A stretch of 64,000 nt of DNA from an uncultured Pseudomonas sp. (GTDB lineage Bacteria > Pseudomonadota > Gammaproteobacteria > Pseudomonadales > Pseudomonadaceae). The notes below the pieces were generated by a model, which made no database searches, was not told where the DNA came from, and saw nothing but the letters and a program-made list of their open reading frames with translations. The stretch is taken from contig NZ_CAMPHV010000011.1 in NCBI RefSeq assembly GCF_946886105.1, positions 1-64,000 of the forward strand, given 5' to 3'. Numbering within the stretch: the first letter of the stretch is position 1; each line of letters opens with the position of its first letter. This document shows, in pieces, positions 27,187 through 39,057 of this stretch. Both the position numbers and the translations under genes were made by a program.

Positions 27187-28695
27187 ATGAAACGCCCGAA
27201 TATCCTCTTCATCATGGCCGACCAGATGGCCGCGCCTATTCTGCCGATCTACCAGGCGGCCTCGCCGATCAAGATGCCGCACCTCGCGCGCCTGGCCGAG
27301 GAGGCCGTGGTGTTCGACTCGGCCTACTGCAACAGCCCGCTCTGCGCGCCGTCGCGCTTCGTTCTGGTCAGCGGCCAGTTGCCGAGCAAGATCGGCGCCT
27401 ACGACAACGCCGCCGACCTGCCCGCCGATGTACCGACCTACGCCCATTACCTGCGCCGTCTCGGCTACCGCACCGCGCTGTCCGGCAAGATGCACTTCTG
27501 CGGCCCGGACCAGTTGCACGGTTACGAGGAGCGCCTGACCAGCGACATCTACCCGGCCGACTACGGCTGGGCGGTGAACTGGGACGCGCCCGAAGAGCGC
27601 CTGAGCTGGTACCACAACATGTCCTCGGTGCTGCAGGCCGGCCCCTGCGTGCGCAGCAACCAGCTGGATTTCGACGAGGAAGTGGTGTTCAAGGCCCAGC
27701 AATACCTCTACGACCACGTGCGCATGACGCCGGATCAGCCGTTCTGCCTGACCGTGTCGATGACCCACCCGCACGACCCCTACACGATTCCCGAGGAGTT
27801 CTGGAACCTGTACGAGGACGTCGAGATCCCGCTGCCCGGTCAGTTTATCGACCAGGCCGAACAGGACCCGCATTCGCAACGCATACTCAAAGTCATCGAC
27901 CTCTGGGGCAAGACTCTGCCCGAGGACAAGATCAGGGACGCGCGGCGCGCCTACTTCGGCGCCTGCAGCTATATCGACGCGAATATCGGCAAACTGCTGA
28001 AAACCCTCGAAGCCTGCAATCTGGCCGAGGACACCATCATCGTCTTCTCCGGCGACCACGGCGACATGCTCGGCGAGCGCGGCCTCTGGTACAAAATGCA
28101 CTGGTTCGAAATGTCCGCGCGGGTGCCCTTGCTGGTGCACGCGCCCAAGCGCTTCACCGCGCAGCGGGTCGGCCAGAGCGTGTCGACCATGGACCTGTTG
28201 CCGACCCTGGTGGAGCTGGCCGGCGGCGCCGTCGAGAGCAATCTCGCGCTGGACGGCCGCTCGCTATTGCCGCACCTCGAAGGTCGCCAGGGCCACGACG
28301 AAGTCATTGGCGAATATATGGCCGAAGGCAGCAACGGCCCGCTGATGATGATCCGCCGCGGCCCCTGGAAATTCATCTACAGCGAACAGGACCCATTGTT
28401 GCTGTTCGACCTGCGCAACGACCCGCAGGAGCGCGAAAACCTCGCCGAATCCGCCGAACACCAGGCCCTGTTGGCCGACTTTATCAACGAGGCGCAAGCG
28501 CGCTGGGACATCCCGGCGATTCATCAAGCGACCCTGGCCAGCCAGCGCCGCCGCCGACTGGTCGCCGAGGCGCTGACTCACGGCAAGCTGAAAAGCTGGG
28601 ATCACCAACCGCTGGTCGACGCCAGCCAGCAATACATGCGCAACCACATCGACCTCGACGATCTGGAACGCCGCGCCCGTTACCCGCAGCCCTAG
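27187..28695 (+). CDS. betC: Choline-sulfatase
   Basis: 502-residue sulfatase that hydrolyses choline-O-sulfate to choline and sulfate. The N-terminal metal motif is NILFIMADQ, and the formylglycine-type site CAPSRF (about 54-59; Cys modified after translation) is intact. GDHGDMLGERGLWYK (about 293-307) supplies metal ligands, and the choline-sulfatase C-terminal extension is present. There is little ribosome site before ATG 27187. The TAG stop is formed by the first three bases of a MITE-like repeat (28693-28838). It is part of the betC-betX-SulP set under BetR. Confidence 0.95.
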   Translation: MKRPNILFIMADQMAAPILPIYQAASPIKMPHLARLAEEAVVFDSAYCNSPLCAPSRFVLVSGQLPSKIGAYDNAADLPADVPTYAHYLRRLGYRTALSGKMHFCGPDQLHGYEERLTSDIYPADYGWAVNWDAPEERLSWYHNMSSVLQAGPCVRSNQLDFDEEVVFKAQQYLYDHVRMTPDQPFCLTVSMTHPHDPYTIPEEFWNLYEDVEIPLPGQFIDQAEQDPHSQRILKVIDLWGKTLPEDKIRDARRAYFGACSYIDANIGKLLKTLEACNLAEDTIIVFSGDHGDMLGERGLWYKMHWFEMSARVPLLVHAPKRFTAQRVGQSVSTMDLLPTLVELAGGAVESNLALDGRSLLPHLEGRQGHDEVIGEYMAEGSNGPLMMIRRGPWKFIYSEQDPLLLFDLRNDPQERENLAESAEHQALLADFINEAQARWDIPAIHQATLASQRRRRLVAEALTHGKLKSWDHQPLVDASQQYMRNHIDLDDLERRARYPQP

Positions 28696-28838
28696 CGGGC
28701 CGTTGAAAAACGTAGGCGAGGCAGCCGAGACAAGGCAAAAACAGGCGAGGAAGCGGAGTTTACGAGTTGTAAATGAGCATTCCGAGCCTGTTTTTAACGC
28801 CGTATCGGCAACGCAGGTAATTTTTCAACAGCCTGCTA
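28693..28838. mobile_element. MITE-like repeat, copy 1 (146 bases)
   Basis: 18-base imperfect terminal inverted repeats: TAGCGGGCCGTTGAAAAA on the left (28693-28710), and TTTTTCAACAGCCTGCTA on the right (28821-28838); 16 of 18 match. A second copy in opposite orientation is at 39630-39774 and a remnant is at 34730-34758. It is non-coding; short frames within it are artefacts. It lies between betC and betX and supplies the betC stop codon. Confidence 0.85.
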
Positions 28839-28889
28839 GTGCGACAACCGATAAGCGTGCAACTACAACTAAAAAGACTGGAGAAGCCC

Positions 28890-29819
28890 ATGAACAAATT
28901 CAGCATCGTATTAGCCGCCGGCCTGGCGATCGCCGCCACGAGCTTGCAGACCCAAGCCGAGGACGCCCAGTGCGCCACAGTGAAACTCGGCGATCCCGGT
29001 TGGAGCGATATCGCCGTGACCAACGGCATCGCCAGCCTGCTGCTGGAAAACCTCGGCTACAAAGTCGAGACCCAGACCCTGGCCGTGCCGATCATCTACG
29101 CCGGCCTGCAGAAGGGCCAGGTCGATGCGTTCCTCGGCAACTGGATGCCGGCCCAGCAGAGCAACTACGACAAATTCGTCGCCACTGGCGAGGTCGACAA
29201 GGTGGTGGAAAACCTCGCCGGCACCGAATACACCCTGGCCGTGCCCACCTATGCATTCGACGCGGGGGTGAAGAATTTCGCCGATCTGGAGAAGTTCGCC
29301 GACAAGTTCGAACGCAAGATCTACGGCATCGCCTCGGGCTCGCCGGCCAACGAGTCGATCAAGCAGATGATCGCCGCCAACGAGTTCGGCCTGAAGGACT
29401 GGCAGCTGGTCGAGTCCAGCGAGCAGGCCATGCTGGTGCAGGTCGGGCGGGCGGTTAAACGCGACAAGTTCGTGGTCTTCCTCGGCTGGACGCCGCACCC
29501 GATGAACGTGCAGTACGCGATGAACTACCTCAAGGGCGGCGAGAAATATTTCGGCGCCAGCGGCAGCGTCAACACCCTGACCCGCAAAGGTTATGCGCAA
29601 GAGTGCCCGAACGCCGGCAAGTTGCTGAGCAACCTGACCTTCACCCAGGAGATGGAGAACGACATCATGGACCAGGTGCTGAGCAAAGAAGCGAGCAACG
29701 CCGATGCGATCAAAACCTGGCTGCGCGCCAACCCCTGGGTGATCGAAAGCTGGTTGAAAGGCGTCAATACCCGCGACGGCGGCGATGGCCAGCAGGCGAT
29801 AGTCGCCGCTTTGAAATAA
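28890..29819 (+). CDS. betX: Choline/betaine-type ABC transporter substrate-binding protein
   Basis: 309-residue periplasmic binding protein with a signal peptide (residues 1-23, IVLAAGLAIAATSLQTQA). It is an OpuAC-type quaternary-ammonium receptor: KLGDPGWSDIAVTNGIASLLLENLGY near the start, then DAFLGNWMPAQ and FLGWTPHPMN, whose Trp residues build the aromatic cage. Its place after choline sulfatase points to choline-O-sulfate or choline as ligand. In Pseudomonas this position is occupied by BetX. ATG 28890 follows GGAG. There is no permease or ATPase gene beside it, so it must share one or work with the SulP protein. Confidence 0.87.
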   Translation: MNKFSIVLAAGLAIAATSLQTQAEDAQCATVKLGDPGWSDIAVTNGIASLLLENLGYKVETQTLAVPIIYAGLQKGQVDAFLGNWMPAQQSNYDKFVATGEVDKVVENLAGTEYTLAVPTYAFDAGVKNFADLEKFADKFERKIYGIASGSPANESIKQMIAANEFGLKDWQLVESSEQAMLVQVGRAVKRDKFVVFLGWTPHPMNVQYAMNYLKGGEKYFGASGSVNTLTRKGYAQECPNAGKLLSNLTFTQEMENDIMDQVLSKEASNADAIKTWLRANPWVIESWLKGVNTRDGGDGQQAIVAALK

Positions 29820-29839
29820 GCGCCTGGATTGCGTAGGGT

Positions 29840-29870
29840 GTTTGGCAGACAGCCTGGCCGTCTGCCAAAC
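29840..29870 (+). other. 11-base perfect hairpin between betX and the SulP gene
   Basis: GTTTGGCAGAC (29840-29850), a nine-base loop, then GTCTGCCAAAC (29860-29870). The stem is perfect and strong but has no T-run. It may protect the betX mRNA 3' end or reduce read-through into the transporter gene, a common way to set binding-protein excess. Confidence 0.6.
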
Positions 29871-29897
29871 GCCATGTCTTACTAAAGAACCTTTTCG

Positions 29898-31466
29898 ATG
29901 CCGCTACCCAGCCGCCAGACCCTATTGCCGTTCCTCCGTTGGCTGCCCAACAGCAGCCGGCGCAGTCTGGCCAACGATCTGCTGGTCGGCCTCAGCGGCG
30001 CGATCCTCGCGCTGCCGCAATCGATCGCCTACGCCCTGATCGCCGGATTGCCCGCGGAGTACGGCCTGTACGCCGCCATAGTGCCGGTGATCATCGCCTG
30101 CCTGTGGGGCTCCTCGTGGCACCTGATCTCGGGGCCGACCGCGGCGATTTCCATCGTCCTGTTCACCAGCGTCAGCCCTTTGGCCACGCCGGGTAGCGAC
30201 CAATTCGTCGCCCTGGTGCTATTGCTGACGTTTCTCGCCGGGGTGTTCCAGTGGCTGCTCGGGCTGCTGCGTTTCGGCGCCCTGGTGAACTTCGTTTCGC
30301 ATTCGGTGGTACTAGGTTTCACCTTGGGCGCCGCGGTGGTGATCGCCCTCGGCCAGTTGCCGAACCTGCTCGGCATCAGCGTGCCGAGCCAGACCACGGC
30401 CTTGGCCAGCCTGCTGGATATCGGCCAACACCTGCCCCAGGCCGATTGGCGCTCGTTGGCCCTGGCCGGGTTCACCCTGGCGCTCAGCCTGCTGTGCAAA
30501 CAGCTGTGGCCGCGTTCGCCGGCGCTGCTGATCGGTCTGATCGTCGCCAGCCTGGCAGTCATGGCCTGGCCGGCGCAGCTCGGCGGCATCGCCCTGGTCA
30601 GTTCCTTCGAAGGCCGCCTACCGCCGTTCAGCCCACTGAGCTTCGAGCTGTCGAGCCTGCTGCAATTGCTGCCTGCCGCCGTGGCCTGCGGCATGCTCGG
30701 GTTGGTCACCAGCCTGTCGATCGCCCGCGCCTTGGCCAGCAAATCCCAGCAGTTTCTCGATGCCAACCAGGAAGTCCGCGCCCAGGGCCTGTCGAATATC
30801 ATCGGCCCCTGGTTTTCCGCCTCGCTGTCGGCCGGCTCCTTCACCCGCTCGGCGCTGAACCTGCAAGCGGGCGCCAAATCGCCCCTGGCCGGGGTGTTTT
30901 CCGCGCTGCTGGTCGCGCTGTTCGCGCTGTTCGGCGCCAAGCTGATCGCGCATATCCCGCTGCCGAGCATGGCCGCGGGGATTCTGCTGATCTGCTGGGG
31001 CCTGGTGGATATCCAGGGCGTGCGCGCGCTGTTTCGCGTCAGCCGCTCGGAGTTCCTGGTGATGCTGCTGACGCTGCTCGCCACCCTGCTGCTGGAGCTG
31101 CAAACGGCGATCTACGCCGGGGTCCTGGCGTCGCTGTTCTTCTACCTCAAACGCACCTCGCAGCCGCGGGTGAAGTTCTGGGAGGAAGGCGAGGAAGAAG
31201 TGCTGCGGGTGGAAGGCTCGATCTTCTTCGGCGCCTGCCACTACCTGCAACAGATCATCCAGCGCAGCGCCGGCGAGCGGGTGGTCATCGATGCCCACCA
31301 CGTCAATTTCATCGACTACGCCGGCGTCACCATGCTGCACCAGGAGGCCCGCCGCCTGCAGGCGCAACAACGCCAGCTGGTGCTGCGCCGCGCCAGGCCC
31401 CAGGTGATCGAAGAGCTGCAGAAGCTCGAAGGCGCCGAACATTGCCCGGTGCAGTTCGAGGATTGA
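29898..31466 (+). CDS. SulP-family transporter with STAS domain (choline sulfate locus)
   Basis: 522-residue inner-membrane anion transporter. About ten to twelve hydrophobic segments span residues 25-415, with the SulP signature GLPAEYGLYAAIVPVIIACLW near residue 48. A C-terminal STAS domain (about 430-515) contains VVIDAHHVNFIDYAGVTML. In P. putida a member of this family (BetT of the betR-betC-betX locus, from memory) transports choline-O-sulfate, so this is probably the uptake or sulfate-handling permease of the locus. It ends four bases from the convergent glycosyltransferase-debranching gene. Confidence 0.9.
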   Translation: MPLPSRQTLLPFLRWLPNSSRRSLANDLLVGLSGAILALPQSIAYALIAGLPAEYGLYAAIVPVIIACLWGSSWHLISGPTAAISIVLFTSVSPLATPGSDQFVALVLLLTFLAGVFQWLLGLLRFGALVNFVSHSVVLGFTLGAAVVIALGQLPNLLGISVPSQTTALASLLDIGQHLPQADWRSLALAGFTLALSLLCKQLWPRSPALLIGLIVASLAVMAWPAQLGGIALVSSFEGRLPPFSPLSFELSSLLQLLPAAVACGMLGLVTSLSIARALASKSQQFLDANQEVRAQGLSNIIGPWFSASLSAGSFTRSALNLQAGAKSPLAGVFSALLVALFALFGAKLIAHIPLPSMAAGILLICWGLVDIQGVRALFRVSRSEFLVMLLTLLATLLLELQTAIYAGVLASLFFYLKRTSQPRVKFWEEGEEEVLRVEGSIFFGACHYLQQIIQRSAGERVVIDAHHVNFIDYAGVTMLHQEARRLQAQQRQLVLRRARPQVIEELQKLEGAEHCPVQFED

Positions 31467-31470
31467 GCGC

Positions 31471-34400
31471 CTAGCTGATGCTTTGAATGCGCACCTCCCC
31501 TTGCCGGTCGAGCACATCGACCATCACATGGCTGCCGGAGCGACGCAGCGCCAGGTCCACGGAGCCGTTGCCGACACCGAGATGACGCAGGATCACCTCG
31601 TCGAGGAAATCGGCCAGCACCGGCTGGTTGAAGGTGACATGCAACGCCACGGGGTCGAAGCTCAGCCCCAGGCAGGACTGGATGATCGACAGCGGCGCCG
31701 CGGCCGCCCAGGCCTGTGGCGCGCAGGCCACCGGGTAGAAAGTCGGGCCCTGGGTGCGCTGCCTGGGAAACCCGCAGAACAGTTCGGGCAGCCGACGCAG
31801 ATCGATATAGGTGGAAGCGGCGAACAGGCCCTCGAATATGCGCGCCGCCTCATGACGGAAGCCGTAGCGCACCAACCCGGCGGCGATCAACGCGTTGTCG
31901 TGGGGCCAGACCGAACCGTTGTGATAACTCATCGGGTTGTAGCGCGCCTGCGACGAGGCCAGGGTGCGCACCCCCCAGCCGGAGAACGAGGTGCTGTCCA
32001 TCAGCGCTGCGACCACCGACGGCGCCCGTTCGGGGTAGGCGATGCCGGTGAAGAGCGCATGCCCGGCATTCGATGCACGAACCCGACAGGCCACCTTGTT
32101 ACCGTCGAGCGCCAGCACGTAGGTGCCGAGCTGTTCGTCGAAGAAGCACGCATCGAATTGGCGGCGCAACCCTTCGGCGCGGCTCCTCAGGGTTTCCGCA
32201 CGCACGCGGTCGCCGAGCCGCTGCGCCATGCCGGCCGCACCTTGCCAGGCGCCATAGACATAAGCCTGTACCTCGACAATGGCGATCGGTCCCTGGGCCA
32301 GGGTGCCGTCGGCATGGAACACCGAATCGTGGCTGTCCTTCCAGCCCTGGTTGAGCAGGCCCTCGGCCGATTGCCGCCCGTATTCGACGAAGCCGTCGCC
32401 ATCGCGGTCGCCAGCCTGATCGATCCAGGCCAGCGCCGCTTCGATCTGCGACCAGAGTTCGCGGATCGTCGCCAGGTCGTCGGTGCGCTCCAGGTAGGCG
32501 CTGGCGAGCATGACGAATAGCGGAGTGGAGTCGATGCTGCCGTAGTAGCGGCGAAAGGGAACTTCGCCGAGATTGGCCATTTCGCCGTGCCGCAGCTCAT
32601 GCAGGATCTTGCCGGGTTCCGCATCCGTGCGCGGGTCGAAGGCATTCGCCTGGTTGGCGGCCAGGTGCCTGAGTACGCCGCTGGCGATGCTCGGGTCGAG
32701 CCAGAGCATTTGCCAAGCGGTGATCAGCGCATCGCGACCGAACACCGTGCTGAACCAGGGTATGCCCGCGTAAGGGTAGAGCCCCTGGGGCGTTTCGGTC
32801 ATCAGCATGTAGAGGTCGGAGACGCTACGGCGCACCGCCTCGTTGAAGATTTCGTTGGAGGTCTCGATCGATGCGGCGCGCGAAGAGAAGCTGCGCAACG
32901 AGCGCCGGGCACCGCGCACGGAACTGAAAAAGGCATGCCGGGTGGGCAATTGCAGCGGCTCCTCGGCGCAATCGATATCGATGAACAGCGAGCGGCTTTT
33001 ATGCGGTGCCAGTTCCAGCTCGAACAGCGCCTGATCGCTGCTCAGGCTGCTCGGCGCGGGTTCGAACCTCAGCCGGGTGCTGCGTTGCTTATGATCGAGG
33101 CCGGTATACAACAAGCGCACGGCGTGGGTGTCGACCTCGGCCGGGTGCAGGGTGCCGCGGCGTGCGCGCCGGGTGCCGCGCACCTCGAACAGGTCGCTGA
33201 AATCCGCGGAGAACTCGAGCTTGAGCCGCACTCTATGCGGCTTTTCATCGAAGTTGCGCAGCGTCACCCGCTCGAAACAGGCGCCCTGCCAGAGAAAGCG
33301 CGAGCGGCGCAGGTGCAGCAGATCGTGGTGCAGGACAATCCGTCCCTCGCTGTCGAGCAGATCGGGGTTGGTTAGGTCGCAGGAGAGCATGGTGTTGTCG
33401 TCGCGCAGGGTCGAGCTGAGCAGCATCGGCCGCGCACCGTCCAAGGTCAGATAGAGCATCGCCAGGTGACGGGTGTCGTTGTGGAAAATGCCCTGGGGGC
33501 TGTTCGGCGCCGCCAACACATCGCCATTGGGGTCGAACACGGCGAAGGTGTCGCCATGTTTCAAGGTGCGTGGGCGCAGCTCCTGCAGGGAAGCGCTGGC
33601 CGGGATGGCGAAGGGCGCGCCTTTCCGCGCGTTGCCGGCCAGGTGGCGATAGAGCCCCAGGTAATCCCTGGCCATCCGTTCGACGCTGAAACGACGTTCG
33701 AAAACCGCCCTGATCCGCTCGCGGTCGAGCTGCTCGAGCCGCCCGACCGCGGCGGTCGCCTCGTCGATGCTGTCGACGATAAAACCTGAAACGCCCTCGT
33801 CCACCACCTCGCTGACCGAGCCCCCGCGAAAGGCGATCACCGGCGTGCCGCAGGCCATGGCCTCGATCATCACCAGGCCGAACGGCTCCGGCCAATCGAT
33901 GGCGAAGAGCAGGGCGCGGGCGTTGCCGAGAAACTCGGCTTTCTGCTGCTCGTCGATCTCGCCGATGAACTCGACCTCGGGATGCGCCTCGACCAGCGGC
34001 GCGACCACGTCTTCCCAGTATTGCTGGTCGACCTTGTCGATCTTCGCCGCGATCTTCAGCGGCAAACCGACCCGTGTGGCGATCTCGATGGCCCGATCCG
34101 GGCGTTTTTCCGGGGAAATACGCCCGAGGAACGCCAGGTAGTCGCCGCTGGGTTCGCGCTTGAACGGCAGCAGGTCGAGCGGCAGGCCGTGGTACACGTT
34201 CGCCGCCCAGTTCATCGTCGGCGGCAACGGGCTGCGCTGTTGCAGCGACAGCGAGACCAGCGGCACATTCGGGAAGCGGGTGTAGAAGGATTGATAATCG
34301 GGCAGGTCGAGGCGGCCGTGCAGGGTGGTGAGCGTGCGCTCGGCGAAATGACGGATCAGCGGGAAATGCAGGATATCCAGGTGGAAATGCAGCACGTCGA

Positions 34401-34662
34401 ATTCATCCGCCTGCCTGACCACTTGATCCAGCATGAGGATGTGATGCGGAATCTCGTTCTGCACCGCCGGGTTGAGCCGCAATGCCATCGGCGAACCGGG
34501 CACCAGTCGCGCCTGGGTCTGTGAGTCGCCGCTGGCGAACAAGGTCACCTCATGCCCCTGACGCACCAACTCTTCGGTGAGATAAGAGACGATTCGCTCG
34601 ATACCACCGTACAGATGCGGCGGGCAGCGTTCGGTCAATGGCGCGATCTGGGCGATTCTCAT
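31471..34662 (-). CDS. GT4 glycosyltransferase fused to glycogen-debranching-like glucosidase
   Basis: 1063-residue two-enzyme fusion. Residues 1-360 form a GT4 retaining glycosyltransferase: RIAQIAPLTERCPPHLYGG at the N-terminus, then FLGRISPEKRPDRAIE and the Ex7E segment EPFGLVMIEAMACGTPVIAF. From about 375 a GDE-N-bis-type beta domain (LKHGDTFAVFDPNGDVL, IFHNDTRHLAMLYL) leads into an (alpha/alpha)6 glucosidase domain with GIPWFSTVFGRDALITAWQM and HNGSVWPHDNALIA. It plausibly builds and trims an alpha-glucan. ATG 34662 follows GGAGGG. It has no cofunctional neighbour and sits where P. aeruginosa has plcB. No signal peptide is present. The substrate is unknown. Confidence 0.85.
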   Translation of the reverse strand: MRIAQIAPLTERCPPHLYGGIERIVSYLTEELVRQGHEVTLFASGDSQTQARLVPGSPMALRLNPAVQNEIPHHILMLDQVVRQADEFDVLHFHLDILHFPLIRHFAERTLTTLHGRLDLPDYQSFYTRFPNVPLVSLSLQQRSPLPPTMNWAANVYHGLPLDLLPFKREPSGDYLAFLGRISPEKRPDRAIEIATRVGLPLKIAAKIDKVDQQYWEDVVAPLVEAHPEVEFIGEIDEQQKAEFLGNARALLFAIDWPEPFGLVMIEAMACGTPVIAFRGGSVSEVVDEGVSGFIVDSIDEATAAVGRLEQLDRERIRAVFERRFSVERMARDYLGLYRHLAGNARKGAPFAIPASASLQELRPRTLKHGDTFAVFDPNGDVLAAPNSPQGIFHNDTRHLAMLYLTLDGARPMLLSSTLRDDNTMLSCDLTNPDLLDSEGRIVLHHDLLHLRRSRFLWQGACFERVTLRNFDEKPHRVRLKLEFSADFSDLFEVRGTRRARRGTLHPAEVDTHAVRLLYTGLDHKQRSTRLRFEPAPSSLSSDQALFELELAPHKSRSLFIDIDCAEEPLQLPTRHAFFSSVRGARRSLRSFSSRAASIETSNEIFNEAVRRSVSDLYMLMTETPQGLYPYAGIPWFSTVFGRDALITAWQMLWLDPSIASGVLRHLAANQANAFDPRTDAEPGKILHELRHGEMANLGEVPFRRYYGSIDSTPLFVMLASAYLERTDDLATIRELWSQIEAALAWIDQAGDRDGDGFVEYGRQSAEGLLNQGWKDSHDSVFHADGTLAQGPIAIVEVQAYVYGAWQGAAGMAQRLGDRVRAETLRSRAEGLRRQFDACFFDEQLGTYVLALDGNKVACRVRASNAGHALFTGIAYPERAPSVVAALMDSTSFSGWGVRTLASSQARYNPMSYHNGSVWPHDNALIAAGLVRYGFRHEAARIFEGLFAASTYIDLRRLPELFCGFPRQRTQGPTFYPVACAPQAWAAAAPLSIIQSCLGLSFDPVALHVTFNQPVLADFLDEVILRHLGVGNGSVDLALRRSGSHVMVDVLDRQGEVRIQSIS

Positions 34663-34729
34663 CGACAACCCTCCGGCAAAGCAGGGTATTCGCTGGTCGG
34701 CGGCGTGCACCTCGATCCGGTAATCCGGC

Positions 34730-34758
34730 TAGCAGGCCGTTTTTAACGCCGTATCGGC
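34730..34758. repeat. Remnant of the MITE-like repeat (internal deletion)
   Basis: TAGCAGGCCG (34730-34739), the outer half of a terminal repeat, is joined directly to TTTTTAACGCCGTATCGGC, which in copy 1 lies internally near 28790-28808. This is what a large internal deletion would leave. It lies between aroE and the glycosyltransferase-debranching gene. Confidence 0.65.
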
Positions 34759-34846
34759 CTTCTAGATCACTGCTATTGACCATGTACGGCGCCGGCGAAT
34801 TCCTCGCTGGCGCCGACCGATCGTCCCGTCGCGCGGCGCCAGGGCC

Positions 34847-35665
34847 TCAGGCCAACTGGCTGCGCAGCTCGGCCAGCACCGGCGCGCTGTCCGGGCGCAC
34901 GCCGCGCCAGACGAAAAACGCCTCGGCGGCCTGCTCGACCAACATGCCCAGGCCATCCAGCGTACGCGCCGCGCCCTGCTCGGCGGCCCAGCGGTTGAAG
35001 GCGGTCGGCTCCTTGCCGTACATCATGTCGTAGCACAGGGTATGGCCGGGCTCGATCAGGCTGGCGGCGAGCGGCGGCAACTCGCCGGCCAGGCTCGCCG
35101 AGGTGGCGTTGACAATCAGGTCGACCGGGGCATCCAGCCAATTGAACGCACTGGCCGCCAACGGACCGAGGTCGGCGAACTCATTGGCCAATTGCTCGGC
35201 TTTCTCCACCGTGCGGTTGGCGATTACCAGGGCCGCCGGCTGTTGCGCGAGAAACGGCTCGAGCACGCCGCGCGCGGCACCGCCGGCGCCCAGCAGAAGG
35301 ATGCGTTTGCCCTTGAGATCGAAGCTGGCATTCGCCGTCAGGTCGCGCACCAGCCCGGCGCCGTCGGTGTTGTCGCCGAGCAGGCTGCCGTCGTCGAGCT
35401 TCTTCAGGGTGTTCACCGCACCGGCACGTTGCGCCCGCGCACTGAGGCTATCGGCCAGCTGGAAGGCCTGTTCCTTGAACGGAACCGTGACATTGGCGCC
35501 CTTGCCCTCGACGAAGAACGCCCGGGCATAGCCGACGAAATCCTCCAGGGGCGCCAGCAAGGCCTCGTAGCTCAACTGCTCGCCGGTCTGCGCGGCGAAT
35601 AGGCGGTGGATCAACGGCGACTTGCTGTGGCCGATGGGGTTACCGAAAACACCGTAGCGGTCCAT
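34847..35665 (-). CDS. aroE: Shikimate dehydrogenase
   Basis: 272-residue NADP enzyme reducing 3-dehydroshikimate to shikimate. The shikimate-site segments are [16 protein letters not shown] (residues 6-21), [11 protein letters not shown] with the catalytic Lys (about 65), and [12 protein letters not shown] (about 102). The nucleotide loop GAGGAARG (about 127) and NRT (about 150) fit NADP. ATG 35665 follows AAGGA; an upstream 37-residue extension runs into palindromic repeats and is rejected. It lies beside hemF, as in P. aeruginosa. Confidence 0.96.
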   Translation of the reverse strand: MDRYGVFGNPIGHSKSPLIHRLFAAQTGEQLSYEALLAPLEDFVGYARAFFVEGKGANVTVPFKEQAFQLADSLSARAQRAGAVNTLKKLDDGSLLGDNTDGAGLVRDLTANASFDLKGKRILLLGAGGAARGVLEPFLAQQPAALVIANRTVEKAEQLANEFADLGPLAASAFNWLDAPVDLIVNATSASLAGELPPLAASLIEPGHTLCYDMMYGKEPTAFNRWAAEQGAARTLDGLGMLVEQAAEAFFVWRGVRPDSAPVLAELRSQLA

Positions 35666-35693
35666 GGGAAATCCTTCGTAGTAGCAGAGCGCA

Positions 35694-35767
35694 CCCGTAG
35701 GTTGGGTTAGCGGCGCACTCACTTTCAGATAAAGACAACGGTATAAGGCGCCGCGTAACCCAACAGG
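35694..35767. repeat. Palindromic intergenic repeat (TAACCCAAC family)
   Basis: CCCGTAGGTTGGGTTAGCGG (from 35694) is mirrored by GCGCCGCGTAACCCAACAGG (35748-35767). It sits between aroE and the end of hemF; a degenerate ATCCGGGCTACG unit follows at 35788. Confidence 0.7.
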
Positions 35768-35812
35768 TGTCGGCACGCCACCCGAAATTACAGAGGCATC
35801 CGGGCTACGAGG

Positions 35813-38895
<3,083 letters not shown>

Positions 38896-39057
38896 GTGCT
38901 GCTAGCTCCGTCCTTGCTGCTCTTATGAACCGACGGCGTTCCGGCAAAGCCAGGCCGGCGTCGGGAAGGGTAGCGGGCTTCTGTTGGCGTGAGCCCGACA
39001 GCAGGTTGATCCGCTAGGGATAGCTAAACCGCAGCAGCAACTTTGACCCTGACCTTT

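Noticed and set aside
28760..29029. Small antisense frame translating to LLKNYLR...NRLGMLIY
   Set aside because: It lies in the MITE-like repeat; the same peptide appears in copy 2 at 39571-39867, so it is a repeat artefact, not a gene.
30251..31474. 407-residue frame overlapping the SulP gene on the same strand
   Set aside because: Out-of-frame Arg/Ala/Pro-rich translation of a GC-rich gene; the SulP frame has clear TM and STAS features.
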